Positions 1 through 10,368 of a DNA stretch of 54,768 nucleotides are shown here, one piece after another (the first letter of the stretch is position 1; each line of letters opens with the position of its first letter). The position numbers were made by a program, and so were the translations under genes. The notes below the pieces were generated by a model. The model ran no database searches and was not told the DNA's origin. It saw only the letters and a program-made list of their open reading frames with translations. The stretch is from Acidovorax sp. Root219 (GTDB lineage: Bacteria > Pseudomonadota > Gammaproteobacteria > Burkholderiales > Burkholderiaceae_C). The stretch covers positions 1 through 54,768 of the forward strand of contig NZ_LMIJ01000015.1 of the NCBI RefSeq assembly GCF_001428665.1. Reading direction: 5' to 3'.

Positions 1-58
1 GACGCAATCTACGATGTCGGAGACCGGCCGCCTATCCAGGGCGCGGCGACCATGATGT

Positions 59-967
59 CTAGAGGGCGCGCAGGCGTTGCACCAGGTCTTGCGAGGCCAC
101 CATCATGGGTGCGCGCAGTTCATTGCGCATCTCTCCTGCATGCGCGAGCATGGCCTTGAGCGGGGCAGGGTTGGGTTCTGCAAAGCAAGCCTCGATCCAG
201 GGTTGCAGGGCCTGCCATGTGCGGCGGGCCTGGGGTAGATCGCCCCCGCGCAGCAAGCCCACGAGTTCCACAAACTGCGGTGTCTGCCAGTGCGCGCAGG
301 CAGAGATGGCGCCCGCGCCGCCCAGCGCCAGCGTATTGAAGATTTGCGCGTCTTCACCCGTCAGCACCTGGAGGCGGCCATCCGCGATCAGGGCTTGCGT
401 CTTGGCCGTGCTGCCGCCGCAGTCCTTGATGGCCTGGATGCGTGGGTGTGCCGCCAGTGCCAGCAGCGTCTCGGGGGTGAGTGTGGCGCCCGTGCGGTAC
501 GGAATGTCGTAGATGACCACGGGCACCGTGCTGGCGTCGGCGATGGCGCGGAACCAGTGCAGCAGACCGTCCTGTGACGGGCGGATGTAATGCGGTGCGG
601 ACACCAGCAGGCCCGCCAGCGGGTAGCGCGCCAGTGCCTGCACCTGGTCCAGTACCTGGCGCTGGTGGTAGCCCGAGACTCCCATCACCACGGGCAGGTC
701 GCGGGCGGCTTCGAGCGTGGTTTCCAGCACCTGCAACTGCTCGGCCTTGTCCAGGGCTGCGGCCTCCCCGGTGGAGCCGCAGGCCACGAAGCCCGAGACG
801 CCTTCGGCACGCAGCCGGGCTGTCAGGGCGGCGAGGGCAGGGTGGTCCACTGCGCCGTCCTTGAACGGCGTGACCAGGGCGATCCAAAGACCGCTGAAGA
901 CGGGGCTGGTGGGGTGGTTGGCTGTGGCAGCAGGTACATCCGCAGTGGCAATCGTCAGGGGGGACAT
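59..967 (-). CDS. Dihydrodipicolinate synthase / N-acetylneuraminate lyase family aldolase
   Basis: This 302-residue protein is a class I Schiff-base aldolase of the DHDPS/NAL superfamily, a cytosolic TIM barrel. The family signature GSTGE lies at residues 64-68, the catalytic Tyr at 153 in VIYDIPY, and the Schiff-base Lys at 181 in QAIKDCGG. Length matches the family (290-310). I chose the ATG at 967 because AAAGGATG lies about 10 bases upstream and the family fold starts soon after. The frame stays open to 1090 but that extension looks non-coding. Nearby genes do not form a lysine operon, so it could be DapA or a catabolic pyruvate-dependent aldolase. The family is certain; the substrate is not. 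Confidence 0.88.
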   Translation of the reverse strand: MSPLTIATADVPAATANHPTSPVFSGLWIALVTPFKDGAVDHPALAALTARLRAEGVSGFVACGSTGEAAALDKAEQLQVLETTLEAARDLPVVMGVSGYHQRQVLDQVQALARYPLAGLLVSAPHYIRPSQDGLLHWFRAIADASTVPVVIYDIPYRTGATLTPETLLALAAHPRIQAIKDCGGSTAKTQALIADGRLQVLTGEDAQIFNTLALGGAGAISACAHWQTPQFVELVGLLRGGDLPQARRTWQALQPWIEACFAEPNPAPLKAMLAHAGEMRNELRAPMMVASQDLVQRLRAL

Positions 968-1075
968 GCGAAAACATCCTTTCAGGGTTCGACCAAGGGA
1001 AGAACCGCCAGGCTGCGCGCGCGGAATACCGGGAAAGAAAGGGGGAGGGGAAAAGGGAGCTGTCTTTCTGCCAGG

Positions 1076-1122
1076 GGTTCCGTCGCTCATCCGGACGGAA
1101 CCACAGCTCCGGTCAGATGAGC
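1076..1122 (-). promoter_or_regulatory. Overlapping alternative hairpins in leader of the aldolase gene
   Basis: Two competing inverted repeats lie between a 29-codon ORF and the aldolase start. Hairpin B is a perfect 9-bp stem (1076-1084 with 1094-1102, 9-nt loop). Hairpin A pairs 1085-1095 with 1108-1112 and 1117-1122 (5 bp plus 6 bp, with the ORF stop codon in the internal bulge). A uses the loop and two stem bases of B, so both cannot form fully at once. This resembles attenuator geometry, but there is no clean U-tract directly after B. Confidence 0.35.
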
Positions 1123-1202
1123 TCTGGTTTTTTGGCTTTGACCACGCACGGCACGGCCACCGCGGGTGCGGTAGGAAGGGCCAGGGTGCAGTGGGTGGTC
1201 AT
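1113..1202 (-). CDS. Candidate 29-codon leader ORF
   Basis: This short reading frame begins MTTHCTLALP and ends KAKKPELI, then TGA, about 146 bases before the aldolase start. A TATACT box at 1210-1215 (minus strand) lies 7 bases before its ATG, so a transcript from it would be nearly leaderless. No good -35 element is seen. The stop codon falls within the region that can form hairpin A. It is Ala/Val/Pro-rich and lacks a run of one regulatory amino acid. It may be a leader peptide or chance. Confidence 0.25.
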   Translation of the reverse strand: MTTHCTLALPTAPAVAVPCVVKAKKPELI

Positions 1203-1227
1203 GGCGAGCAGTATAGCGGGGAGCGCG

Positions 1228-1569
1228 TCAGCCCTGCTCGGGCGCCGGCTCCACAGGGGCGATCAGTTCGGGGCACTGCCATACCAGCAACTCGGCCAGG
1301 CGCGTCACGATCCAGGTGGCCTCGGATACGGAGACGCCGGACTCGGCGGTGCACAGCCCGGCATGGATGCGCCGCAGGATCTCGGTTTCGGAAGGTGCCT
1401 GCACGTGGTAGAGCGTCTGCGCATGCTCCACCAGGTGCCCGGCCAGGTCTTCGCACAGCTCGTAGCGCGTGCGCACCACGCTTGCCGGCTCGCGCAGGCG
1501 CTGGCGGGCATCGCTGTACACGGCCATGAAGGACGGGGGAACGTGGATCTGGTTGTCGTCGTCGTGCAT
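1228..1569 (-). CDS. Conserved-looking hypothetical protein, 113 aa
   Basis: I do not recognise this soluble 113-residue protein (start MHDDDNQIHVPP). It is acidic, mainly helical by composition, and has no signal peptide or membrane segment. It starts 32 bases after the acyltransferase stop on the same strand, so the two are probably co-transcribed. The reading frame also runs far upstream, antisense to nothing real. I chose the internal ATG because the upstream part is an Arg/Pro-rich out-of-frame copy of the acyltransferase. Confidence 0.6.
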   Translation of the reverse strand: MHDDDNQIHVPPSFMAVYSDARQRLREPASVVRTRYELCEDLAGHLVEHAQTLYHVQAPSETEILRRIHAGLCTAESGVSVSEATWIVTRLAELLVWQCPELIAPVEPAPEQG

Positions 1570-1601
1570 GGCGCAGGCAGGTCGAAAGGGCAATGGAAGG
1601 G

Positions 1602-2729
1602 TCAGGCCGCGGCGCTGTCCGGCACGCTGCTGCGGTTCTTGCTGCGAAAGCGCTTGCCGTAGTCGATCATGGGCTGTTCCACGGTGTAGTACAGCGCAGT
1701 GGCCAGCAGCAAGGTGGCAATGACGACGGTGAGGTGGGCGCCTGCGCCCGACCATTGCAGGTTGGCATAGACCACGACCATCACCTTGGCATGGACGAGG
1801 TACAGCGAATAAGAAATCTTGCCGATGTAGCGCACCAGCACGTCCTTGATGGGCGGCAGCTTGAGGAACAGGATGAACACGCAGGCCAGGCCCACGGCGG
1901 CCAGCGGCTGCGGCGCCAACCCCACCACGACCTGCCACTGCGACCACAGCAAGATCAGCAGCAGCGCCACCGGCCACAGGATGCTGCTGGGGATGCGCCT
2001 GAGCACCTTCTCGTACCGGTAGATCACCGTGCCCATCACGAAGAAGTACAGGTAGCCCACGATGTTGGACTTGATCAGCACATGCTGCAGCAGGGGCGTG
2101 AATTCCACCCCGGCGTTGCGCGCCTGGGCCAGGTACAGGAAGTCGAGCGCGCCGGTGTTGGTCGTCTTGATCCAGGCGATGGACAACAGGGTGGACAGGA
2201 CCAGCACGCCCAGCCAGAAATGCCGCCAGCGCACGCGGTGCGCCACCAGGGCCAGCACCACCACGATGGCATACCAGAAGAGCTCTACCGTGAGCGTCCA
2301 GCCCACGTGCACGCGGTCGAAGAACAGGCTGCTGCGCACGGACAGCTGCTGCAGGTTGAGCAGGTTGAGCAGGAAATGCGGGTAGTCGTTGGCCACCAGT
2401 TGCCGGAACCCGGGGACCAGCGACACCTCGACCAGCACGATGCCCACCAGGGCCACCCAGTACACCGGGAAGATGCGAAAGAACCGTGCCTTGGCATAGT
2501 CGCCCAGGCTGTTGCGCTCGGCGCTCTGGATGATGAGGTAGCCCGAGATCAGGAAGAACAGCTGCACGCCGATGCCGCCGCCATCGGGGCCGAACAGCGG
2601 CACCGGGATGCCGGCGTAGACCGAGAAGTGGTGCAGCGCCACCGAGAGGATGGCGCAGGCGCGCAGGACGTCGATGTTGTTGTCGTGTTCTACCGATTGC
2701 AGGCGCTGCGTGATGTCTGAAAATTTCAT
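1602..2729 (-). CDS. Acyltransferase family 3 membrane protein (OafA/YrhL-like)
   Basis: This 375-residue integral inner-membrane protein of the acyltransferase-3 family transfers acyl (usually acetyl) groups to cell-surface sugars. The N-terminus has the family pattern: IDVLRACAILSVALHHF near residues 18-34 with the conserved His pair, then GVQLFFLISGYLI around 54-66 and a basic RFFRIFPVYW motif. About ten hydrophobic segments follow. The 1228-1569 gene is just downstream. No polysaccharide cluster surrounds it, so the acceptor is unknown. The ribosome-binding site is weak; the start is supported by the family N-terminus. Confidence 0.9.
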   Translation of the reverse strand: MKFSDITQRLQSVEHDNNIDVLRACAILSVALHHFSVYAGIPVPLFGPDGGGIGVQLFFLISGYLIIQSAERNSLGDYAKARFFRIFPVYWVALVGIVLVEVSLVPGFRQLVANDYPHFLLNLLNLQQLSVRSSLFFDRVHVGWTLTVELFWYAIVVVLALVAHRVRWRHFWLGVLVLSTLLSIAWIKTTNTGALDFLYLAQARNAGVEFTPLLQHVLIKSNIVGYLYFFVMGTVIYRYEKVLRRIPSSILWPVALLLILLWSQWQVVVGLAPQPLAAVGLACVFILFLKLPPIKDVLVRYIGKISYSLYLVHAKVMVVVYANLQWSGAGAHLTVVIATLLLATALYYTVEQPMIDYGKRFRSKNRSSVPDSAAA

Positions 2730-2816
2730 GCTGGAGTGAAATGCCCTTGCGAGGACGGTGTATGGGGCGGCCGGTCCGGCGGCACCGCACGCATTATTGG
2801 CGACTCGGCCGGGCCG

Positions 2817-3071
2817 TCAGTCGGGCGTGAACAGCCGCTCGAACTTCGTTCGGTCCGCATCCAGCTCGAAGGTCACCACCTGGCCCATCTTCATGTCCGA
2901 CAGCCGGCAGGCGGCGAACAGCGTCGACTGGCCTGCCAGGTCCATGCTGTCCAGGTCCACCAGGGCATAGGGGTAGGGCACGAACACCTCATACGCGAAG
3001 ATATCCTTGCTGCGGTTGCGCGGCGACGGGTAGAGCTTGTATTTTTCGGTGGTGATGGTTTGTGTGGCCAT
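2817..3071 (-). CDS. Hypothetical protein, 84 aa
   Basis: This small protein begins MATQTITTEKYKLYPSPRNR and is not recognised. It is soluble and of mixed charge with no membrane segment. The ATG at 3071 was preferred over an upstream in-frame start at 3143 because the extra residues overlap the divergent gene's leader and look non-coding. It is divergent from the 3137-3367 gene with 65 bases between. It may continue into the acyltransferase gene, 87 bases downstream. Confidence 0.6.
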   Translation of the reverse strand: MATQTITTEKYKLYPSPRNRSKDIFAYEVFVPYPYALVDLDSMDLAGQSTLFAACRLSDMKMGQVVTFELDADRTKFERLFTPD

Positions 3072-3136
3072 GTCAGGTAGGGGTACAGTTCTCTGGATCC
3101 TACAGACAATCATTTCCTTCAGAAAAAAACAGATCC

Positions 3137-3367
3137 ATGGCAAAACCCAAGAGTGAATGGCCCACGAAGGTACTGGCGTTGATCCAATCCGGCAACCACC
3201 CTGCGGCCATCGCGCAGGTGAAAGTGGCCCCGACGGTGACCGATGTCACGCGTTTGCAGGCCCTGGTGGCCAAGCTGCCACGCACCCCCGCGCTCGTGCA
3301 ACTGGAAAAAGTGCTGGAAGAGGAGCGCGCCCTGCTGGCCGCCCCCCGCCTGCACCGCTCTCCATGA
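3137..3367 (+). CDS. Hypothetical basic protein, 76 aa, coupled to moaE
   Basis: This 76-residue Lys/Ala/Val-rich protein (start MAKPKSEWPTKVLALIQSGN) looks helical, with a charged C-terminal helix. Its stop codon overlaps the moaE start as ATGA, implying translational coupling. The position is where moaD is commonly found, but it is not MoaD: it lacks the C-terminal Gly-Gly and the ubiquitin-like pattern. The ATG was chosen over an upstream in-frame start at 3062 because of the sense of the sequence and the divergent gene. Function unknown. Confidence 0.6.
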   Translation: MAKPKSEWPTKVLALIQSGNHPAAIAQVKVAPTVTDVTRLQALVAKLPRTPALVQLEKVLEEERALLAAPRLHRSP

Positions 3368-3855
3368 CTACCCGCCCGGCAGGCAGTGTCTCCATCCAGA
3401 CGGCGGACTTCGACCTGTCCGCCGAAGTCGCCGCGCTGCGCCGCGAAGACCGCCGCGTGGGCGCGGTGTGCGCCTTCGTGGGCACGGTGCGCGACCGCAA
3501 CGATGGCGACGACGTGGCCTCCCTGGAGCTGGAGCACTACCCGGGCATGACCGAAAAGTCCATTGCCGCGATGGTCGAGGCCGCCTTCGGGCGCTTCGAG
3601 CTCTTTGGCGTGCGCGTGATCCACCGCGTGGGGCTGCTGCAGCCGCTCGACCAGATCGTGCTGGTGGCGGTCACCAGTGCCCACCGGGGCCAGAGTTTCG
3701 AGGCCTGCGAGTTCCTGATGGACTACCTCAAGACCCAGGCGCCATTCTGGAAGAAGGAAGTCACCCCTGCGGGTGCGCGCTGGGTCGATGCGCGCGTGAG
3801 CGACGACGCGGCGCTGGCCCGCTGGGGCATTGCACCGGCCCACGGTGACATGTAA
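3364..3855 (+). CDS. moaE: Molybdopterin synthase catalytic subunit MoaE
   Basis: MoaE converts precursor Z (cPMP) to molybdopterin in the cytosol, using thiocarboxylated MoaD as sulfur donor. At 163 residues it is close to the usual length. The block LMDYLKTQAPFWKKE at 118-132 carries the two lysines (123 and 130) matching the catalytic Lys119 and Lys126 of E. coli MoaE. HRGQSFEACEF precedes it. The start is fixed by the 4-base ATGA overlap with the upstream ORF. No moaD or moeA is adjacent, so the partner must come from elsewhere. Confidence 0.95.
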   Translation: MTTRPAGSVSIQTADFDLSAEVAALRREDRRVGAVCAFVGTVRDRNDGDDVASLELEHYPGMTEKSIAAMVEAAFGRFELFGVRVIHRVGLLQPLDQIVLVAVTSAHRGQSFEACEFLMDYLKTQAPFWKKEVTPAGARWVDARVSDDAALARWGIAPAHGDM

Positions 3856-3944
3856 ATATTGGTAATTTTGTGCGCCGCGCCTCCAAAGCAGGCGCACAAG
3901 GTGGGACTGACGCCGCCTGATGGCCCTGACCCAGGCTCGGGATG

Positions 3945-3973
3945 CTTGAAAAGGGTGCCGAAAGTCCCCATGT
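3945..3973 (+). promoter_or_regulatory. Sigma-32 heat-shock promoter of clpB
   Basis: CTTGAAA at 3945-3951 and CCCCATGT at 3966-3973 are separated by 14 bases. This matches the RpoH consensus (CTTGAAA, 11-16 bases, CCCATnT) exactly at every conserved position. The clpB start codon lies 29 bases beyond the -10 element. Established knowledge: clpB is a core sigma-32 regulon member. Confidence 0.9.
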
Positions 3974-4001
3974 GTGACGCAATTCGGAAGGACATTCACC
4001 C

Positions 4002-6611
<2,610 letters not shown>

Positions 6612-6620
6612 TCGGGGAAA

Positions 6621-6642
6621 GGGCGGCCATGGGAGGCCGCCC
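6621..6642 (+). terminator. GC-rich hairpin after clpB
   Basis: A perfect 8-bp stem GGGCGGCC / GGCCGCCC with a 6-base loop lies 9 bases after the clpB stop. The following TGTTG is not a strong U-tract, so it may be a weak terminator or an mRNA-stabilising stem. The next gene starts 22 bases later. Confidence 0.5.
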
Positions 6643-6663
6643 TGTTGAAAGGAAAGGTGTCGT

Positions 6664-7005
6664 TTGAACAATCTTGTTTCGGCTCTGGTACGCTTTACCG
6701 TGCGTGCCCTGGTGCTGGCCATGGGGCTGGTGGTGTTCCTGAGCCTGCTGGCTGCAGCGCTGGTGCTGGGTTTGGCGTGGGCAACGCGCGCGACCTGGGC
6801 ACGGCTCACGGGCCGGCCCACGACCCCTTGGGTCATGCGGGTCGACCCGCGCACGGGATTCAGCGCTGCCATGCGCTCCAGGGCGCAATGGGGGGCTGCG
6901 CGCCCGCCCGATGGGGCCGCGGAGCCTCCAGCGCCGTCGCGGCGCGGCGGGGTGCTGCCCAGCGCCGTGGAGGTGACCGACGTGGAGCCGCGCGAGCTGC
7001 GCTGA
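6664..7005 (+). CDS. Small single-pass membrane protein, 113 aa
   Basis: I do not recognise this protein. A long hydrophobic helix at about residues 8-40 (VLAMGLVVFLSLLAAALVLG) anchors it. A basic, Pro/Ala-rich tail follows, probably cytoplasmic, ending VTDVEPRELR. Translation starts with TTG; AAAGGAAAGG lies a few bases upstream, and no in-frame ATG fits. An overlapping ATG frame from 6645 gives a Cys/Gly-rich product and was judged the shadow. Confidence 0.65.
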   Translation: MNNLVSALVRFTVRALVLAMGLVVFLSLLAAALVLGLAWATRATWARLTGRPTTPWVMRVDPRTGFSAAMRSRAQWGAARPPDGAAEPPAPSRRGGVLPSAVEVTDVEPRELR

Positions 7006-7064
7006 GCGCTGGTGCAAAGCCGCAACAGGCGCTGAAAGCGGTGCTCGGCATGCCCCTCTAGACG

Positions 7065-7082
7065 CGCCGGCATGGTCCGGCG
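7065..7082. repeat. Short perfect hairpin before the aldehyde dehydrogenase gene
   Basis: A 6-bp stem CGCCGG / CCGGCG with a 6-base loop lies 21 bases before the dehydrogenase start. It could separate it from the upstream membrane protein gene, but no U-tract follows. Confidence 0.35.
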
Positions 7083-7103
7083 GCAGGGGCCGGGCGCTCT
7101 ATC

Positions 7104-8552
7104 ATGCGCTCCATGACACCAGCTGACATCCACGCCCTTTTTGAAACCCAGCGGCAGGCCAGCCGCACTCAGGTCGAGGTGCCTTTGCTCGTGCGCCGCG
7201 AGCGCCTGCTGCGCATGCGCAAGCTGCTCAATGAAAACGGGGCCGTGCTGGCGGCGGCGGTGCAGGCCGATTTCGGCATGCGTTCGCCCCGGCTCACCGA
7301 GGTGGCGGATTTCTTCGTGCTGCGCACCCTGCTGTCGCATACCTTGAAGCACCTGGCGCGCTGGATGAAGCCGCAGAAGGTGCGCACACCCATCTACCTT
7401 CAGCCTGCCTCCGCGCACATACAGCGCCAGCCGCTCGGTGTGGTGGGCGTGATCGCTCCCTGGAACTACCCTGTGCAATTGGCGCTTGCGCCCGCCATCA
7501 CTGCACTGGCTGCGGGCAACCGCGTGATGCTCAAGCCCAGCGAGCTCACGCCGCACACCTCGGCCCAGCTGGCGCTGCTGGTGGCGCAGTTCTTTGCCCC
7601 CGACGAATTCTGCGTGGTGCAGGGCGATGCCAACCTGGCGGCACTTTTTGCCTCGCTGCCGTTCGACCACCTGGTGTTCACCGGTTCCACGCCCGTAGGG
7701 CGCAAGGTGGCCATCGCGGCCGCGCAGAACCTCACACCCACCACGCTGGAGCTCGGTGGCAAGTCGCCCTGCATCATCGACGGCCACTGCGACATGCAGG
7801 ACGCGGCGCTCAAGATCGCCCACGGCAAGCTGCTCAATGCCGGCCAGACCTGCATTGCGCCCGACTACCTGCTGGTGCCGCGCGGGCGCGAGACCGAGTT
7901 TGCCAATGCCTACCGGGCCGCCGTGGCGCGCCTGTTCCCCACCATCGAGGGCAACCCGGACTACGCCTCCATCATCACGCCGCGCCACCATGCGCGGCTG
8001 CGCACCATGCTGCAGCAGGCGCAGACGCAGGGGGCCGAAGTGCAGCCCATCGATCCCGCAGCGGGCAAGCCGGTGGTGAACACCGTGGGCACGCTGGGCG
8101 ATGGGGCGAGCCGCCAGATGCTGCCCACGCTGGTGTTTGGCGTCACCTCCGACATGCAGATCATGCAGGAGGAGATCTTCGGGCCCGTGCTGCCCGTGAT
8201 CTCGTACGAACGCCTGGACGACGCCGTGGCGCACATCAATGCCGGCCCGCGGCCGCTGGCGCTGTACTGGTTCGGCCAGAGCGAGGCGGCGCGCGACGAC
8301 GTGCTGCGCCGCACCGTGAGCGGTGGTGTGACGGTGAACGACACGCTGATGCACATCGCCCACGACAACCTGCCCTTTGGCGGAGTGGGTGACAGCGGCT
8401 GGGGCGCCTACCACGGCGAGCAGGGCTTCCTGCGCTTTTGCCACCAGAAGTCGGTCCTGGTGCAGTCGCGCTGGGCGATGGGCTCGATGTTCTACCCGCC
8501 TTATGGCGCGCGCTTCGACCAGGTCATGGGGCTTCTTCGCCGCTGGCTGTAG
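7104..8552 (+). CDS. NAD(P)-dependent aldehyde dehydrogenase, coniferyl-aldehyde type
   Basis: This 482-residue enzyme oxidises an aldehyde to the acid. It resembles the coniferyl aldehyde dehydrogenase branch (class 3-like, short N-terminus, C-terminal FYPPYGARFDQVMGLL). The proton-relay Glu is at 216 (LELGGKSP) and the nucleophile Cys at 250 (NAGQTCIAPDY). IAPWNYP and the nucleotide-binding FTGSTPVGR are present. A second ATG three codons later is an equally possible start. The last 29 bases overlap the convergent kinase gene. The substrate is inferred from overall likeness only. Confidence 0.9.
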   Translation: MRSMTPADIHALFETQRQASRTQVEVPLLVRRERLLRMRKLLNENGAVLAAAVQADFGMRSPRLTEVADFFVLRTLLSHTLKHLARWMKPQKVRTPIYLQPASAHIQRQPLGVVGVIAPWNYPVQLALAPAITALAAGNRVMLKPSELTPHTSAQLALLVAQFFAPDEFCVVQGDANLAALFASLPFDHLVFTGSTPVGRKVAIAAAQNLTPTTLELGGKSPCIIDGHCDMQDAALKIAHGKLLNAGQTCIAPDYLLVPRGRETEFANAYRAAVARLFPTIEGNPDYASIITPRHHARLRTMLQQAQTQGAEVQPIDPAAGKPVVNTVGTLGDGASRQMLPTLVFGVTSDMQIMQEEIFGPVLPVISYERLDDAVAHINAGPRPLALYWFGQSEAARDDVLRRTVSGGVTVNDTLMHIAHDNLPFGGVGDSGWGAYHGEQGFLRFCHQKSVLVQSRWAMGSMFYPPYGARFDQVMGLLRRWL

Positions 8553-10368
8553 CGGCTTCGGTTGGCGGGGCCTCGGTGGGTGACGGCGTGCCGCTGACCA
8601 GTTGCACGATGGCATCGCGCAACTGCCCGGTGGACACCGGCTTGTGCAGCAGCAGGGCCGAGGTGGTCTGCGCGTCGCGCAGGCGCTGGGGCGAGGTGTC
8701 CCCGGTCATGATGATGGCGGGCACCGACACCCCCAGGTAGGCACGCAGGGCCTGCAGCACCTGCTTGCCGGTCTCTTCGTGGCGCAGGCGGAAGTCGGTG
8801 ATGATCAGGTCGGGCGTGCTGTCCTCGATGTGTTCGAGCGCATCGGCACTGGATTCAGCCGTGGTGCAGTGGCAACCCCAGCTTTGCAGCAGGGCCTGCA
8901 TGCCCAGGCGCACCGATTCGTCGTCGTCGATGGCCAGCACATGCAGGCCCGTGAGATCGAAGTGGTTGAAGGAGGGCGGGGCCTCGTCCTCCAGGGCGCC
9001 CTGCCAGGCGTCGAGCCAGAGCCGGAACACCGAGCCCCGGCCGGGGCGGGAGCTCAGCTCCACCGAGGTACCCATCTCGCGCGCCAGGCGTTTTACGATG
9101 GCCAGGCCCAGACCCAGGCCCTTGCGGCGGTCGCGCTCGGGGTTGCCCAACTGGTGGAATTCCTGGAAGATGTTTTCCCACTGGCTTTGCGGTATGCCTG
9201 CGCCGGTATCCCACACCTCGAGCGCGATGCGCCGCCCCCGGCGGCGGCATGCAATGAGCACGCCGCCGCGCGCCGTGTAGCGTAGCGCATTGGAGATGAA
9301 GTTGTGCATCACCAGCATGACCAGCGAGCGGTCGGCATGGGCTGCGGTGGATGTCTCGTGCGTGCGGTACACCAGCCCGCAATTGTCGGCCTGCACGCCG
9401 AACTCCTGCTCCAGCGCGGTCAGCAGGGGTTGCACGGCGAAGGCGGCGGGCCGCATCTTGACGACACCGGCCTCCAGCCGCGAATAGTCGAGCAAGGTGG
9501 TGAGCATCTCTACCGCCGCGCCCGAAGCCGCCTGCGCGTGGCCCAGCACAGTGAGCTGGTGCGGGCTCATGGGGCTGCGCTGCAGGGTTTCGAGGAACAA
9601 GCCCATCGCGTGCAGCGGCTGGCGCAGGTCGTGGCTGGCGGCGGCGAGAAAGCGCGATTTGTCGCGGTCGGCGCGCTCGGCCTCTGCCTGTGCGGCCAGT
9701 GCGCGGTGCGACTCGGCGCGCAATTCGGCCACCAGCCGCTCGTTTTCGAGCTTGAGGGCGATGCTGCGGCGCGTGGCGGTGTCCCCGGTACTGGCCTGCA
9801 GGCCGGTCAGGGCGTAGTACACCAGCACCAGGAACAGGGCGGGCCACATGGCCGGGCCGCCGCTCATGGCCACGGCCACGAAGATGCCCCCGACCGCGCA
9901 GGTGAGGTAGGTGATGTAGGCGCGGTACAGCGGTGCCCCCAGGCCCAGCGCACCGGAGGAGACGGTGCTGACGATGCCGATGGCGTAGATCACGCTCTCC
10001 GGCGTGCCCCAGTACAGCACAACGTAGCCCAGGCTGCCCCAGCTCAGGCCCATGGCGGCCATGCAGGCCATGAGCTTGCGCGCCGAGTGCAGCACCGGGT
10101 CGCGCTGCGGTGCCATGCCGCGCAGCGTGGCGTACACCCCTATGACCACCAGCGCGTGCGAGACCAGCCAGATGCTGACCACCTGGGTGTCGGCCACGCG
10201 CGCCATCACCCACAGGGTGCCCAGGGCCGTGGCCAGGGATGCCAGCAAGGTCATGGGGAAGTTCTGGCGCAGCAGCGTGACCTGCTCGCGCAGGACTTCA
10301 TCGCGTTCCCAGCGCCGGCGCGTCCAGGGCCAACGCGGGATCAGCGGCAGGGCTTCAGACAATGTCAT
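8524..10368 (-). CDS. Membrane-bound hybrid sensor histidine kinase with receiver domain
   Basis: This 614-residue inner-membrane kinase has about six hydrophobic segments (40-190), a coiled coil (200-235), a HisKA domain with phospho-His 246 in SHDLRQP, an ATPase domain (N360, DTGAGIP at 387, GLGLGLAIV near 418), and a C-terminal receiver (477-595) with phospho-acceptor Asp 525 in LIITDFRL. The start at 10368 overlaps the regulator gene by 14 bases, so the pair is one operon with the regulator first. No periplasmic sensor domain is seen; the signal is probably membrane or redox-related (inference). Confidence 0.92.
   Translation of the reverse strand: MTLSEALPLIPRWPWTRRRWERDEVLREQVTLLRQNFPMTLLASLATALGTLWVMARVADTQVVSIWLVSHALVVIGVYATLRGMAPQRDPVLHSARKLMACMAAMGLSWGSLGYVVLYWGTPESVIYAIGIVSTVSSGALGLGAPLYRAYITYLTCAVGGIFVAVAMSGGPAMWPALFLVLVYYALTGLQASTGDTATRRSIALKLENERLVAELRAESHRALAAQAEAERADRDKSRFLAAASHDLRQPLHAMGLFLETLQRSPMSPHQLTVLGHAQAASGAAVEMLTTLLDYSRLEAGVVKMRPAAFAVQPLLTALEQEFGVQADNCGLVYRTHETSTAAHADRSLVMLVMHNFISNALRYTARGGVLIACRRRGRRIALEVWDTGAGIPQSQWENIFQEFHQLGNPERDRRKGLGLGLAIVKRLAREMGTSVELSSRPGRGSVFRLWLDAWQGALEDEAPPSFNHFDLTGLHVLAIDDDESVRLGMQALLQSWGCHCTTAESSADALEHIEDSTPDLIITDFRLRHEETGKQVLQALRAYLGVSVPAIIMTGDTSPQRLRDAQTTSALLLHKPVSTGQLRDAIVQLVSGTPSPTEAPPTEAATASGEEAP

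Noticed and set aside
1..58. Partial gene at the left edge
   Set aside because: The 58 bases give no convincing frame continuing from outside, and the aldolase stop at 59 is the only clear feature.
3137..3367. The small ORF before moaE considered as moaD
   Set aside because: No C-terminal Gly-Gly and no ubiquitin-like pattern, so it cannot be the sulfur carrier.
6645..7061. ATG-initiated ORF overlapping the small membrane protein gene
   Set aside because: Its product is Cys/Gly/Ala-rich without domains, while the alternative TTG frame has a hydrophobic helix and a good ribosome-binding site.
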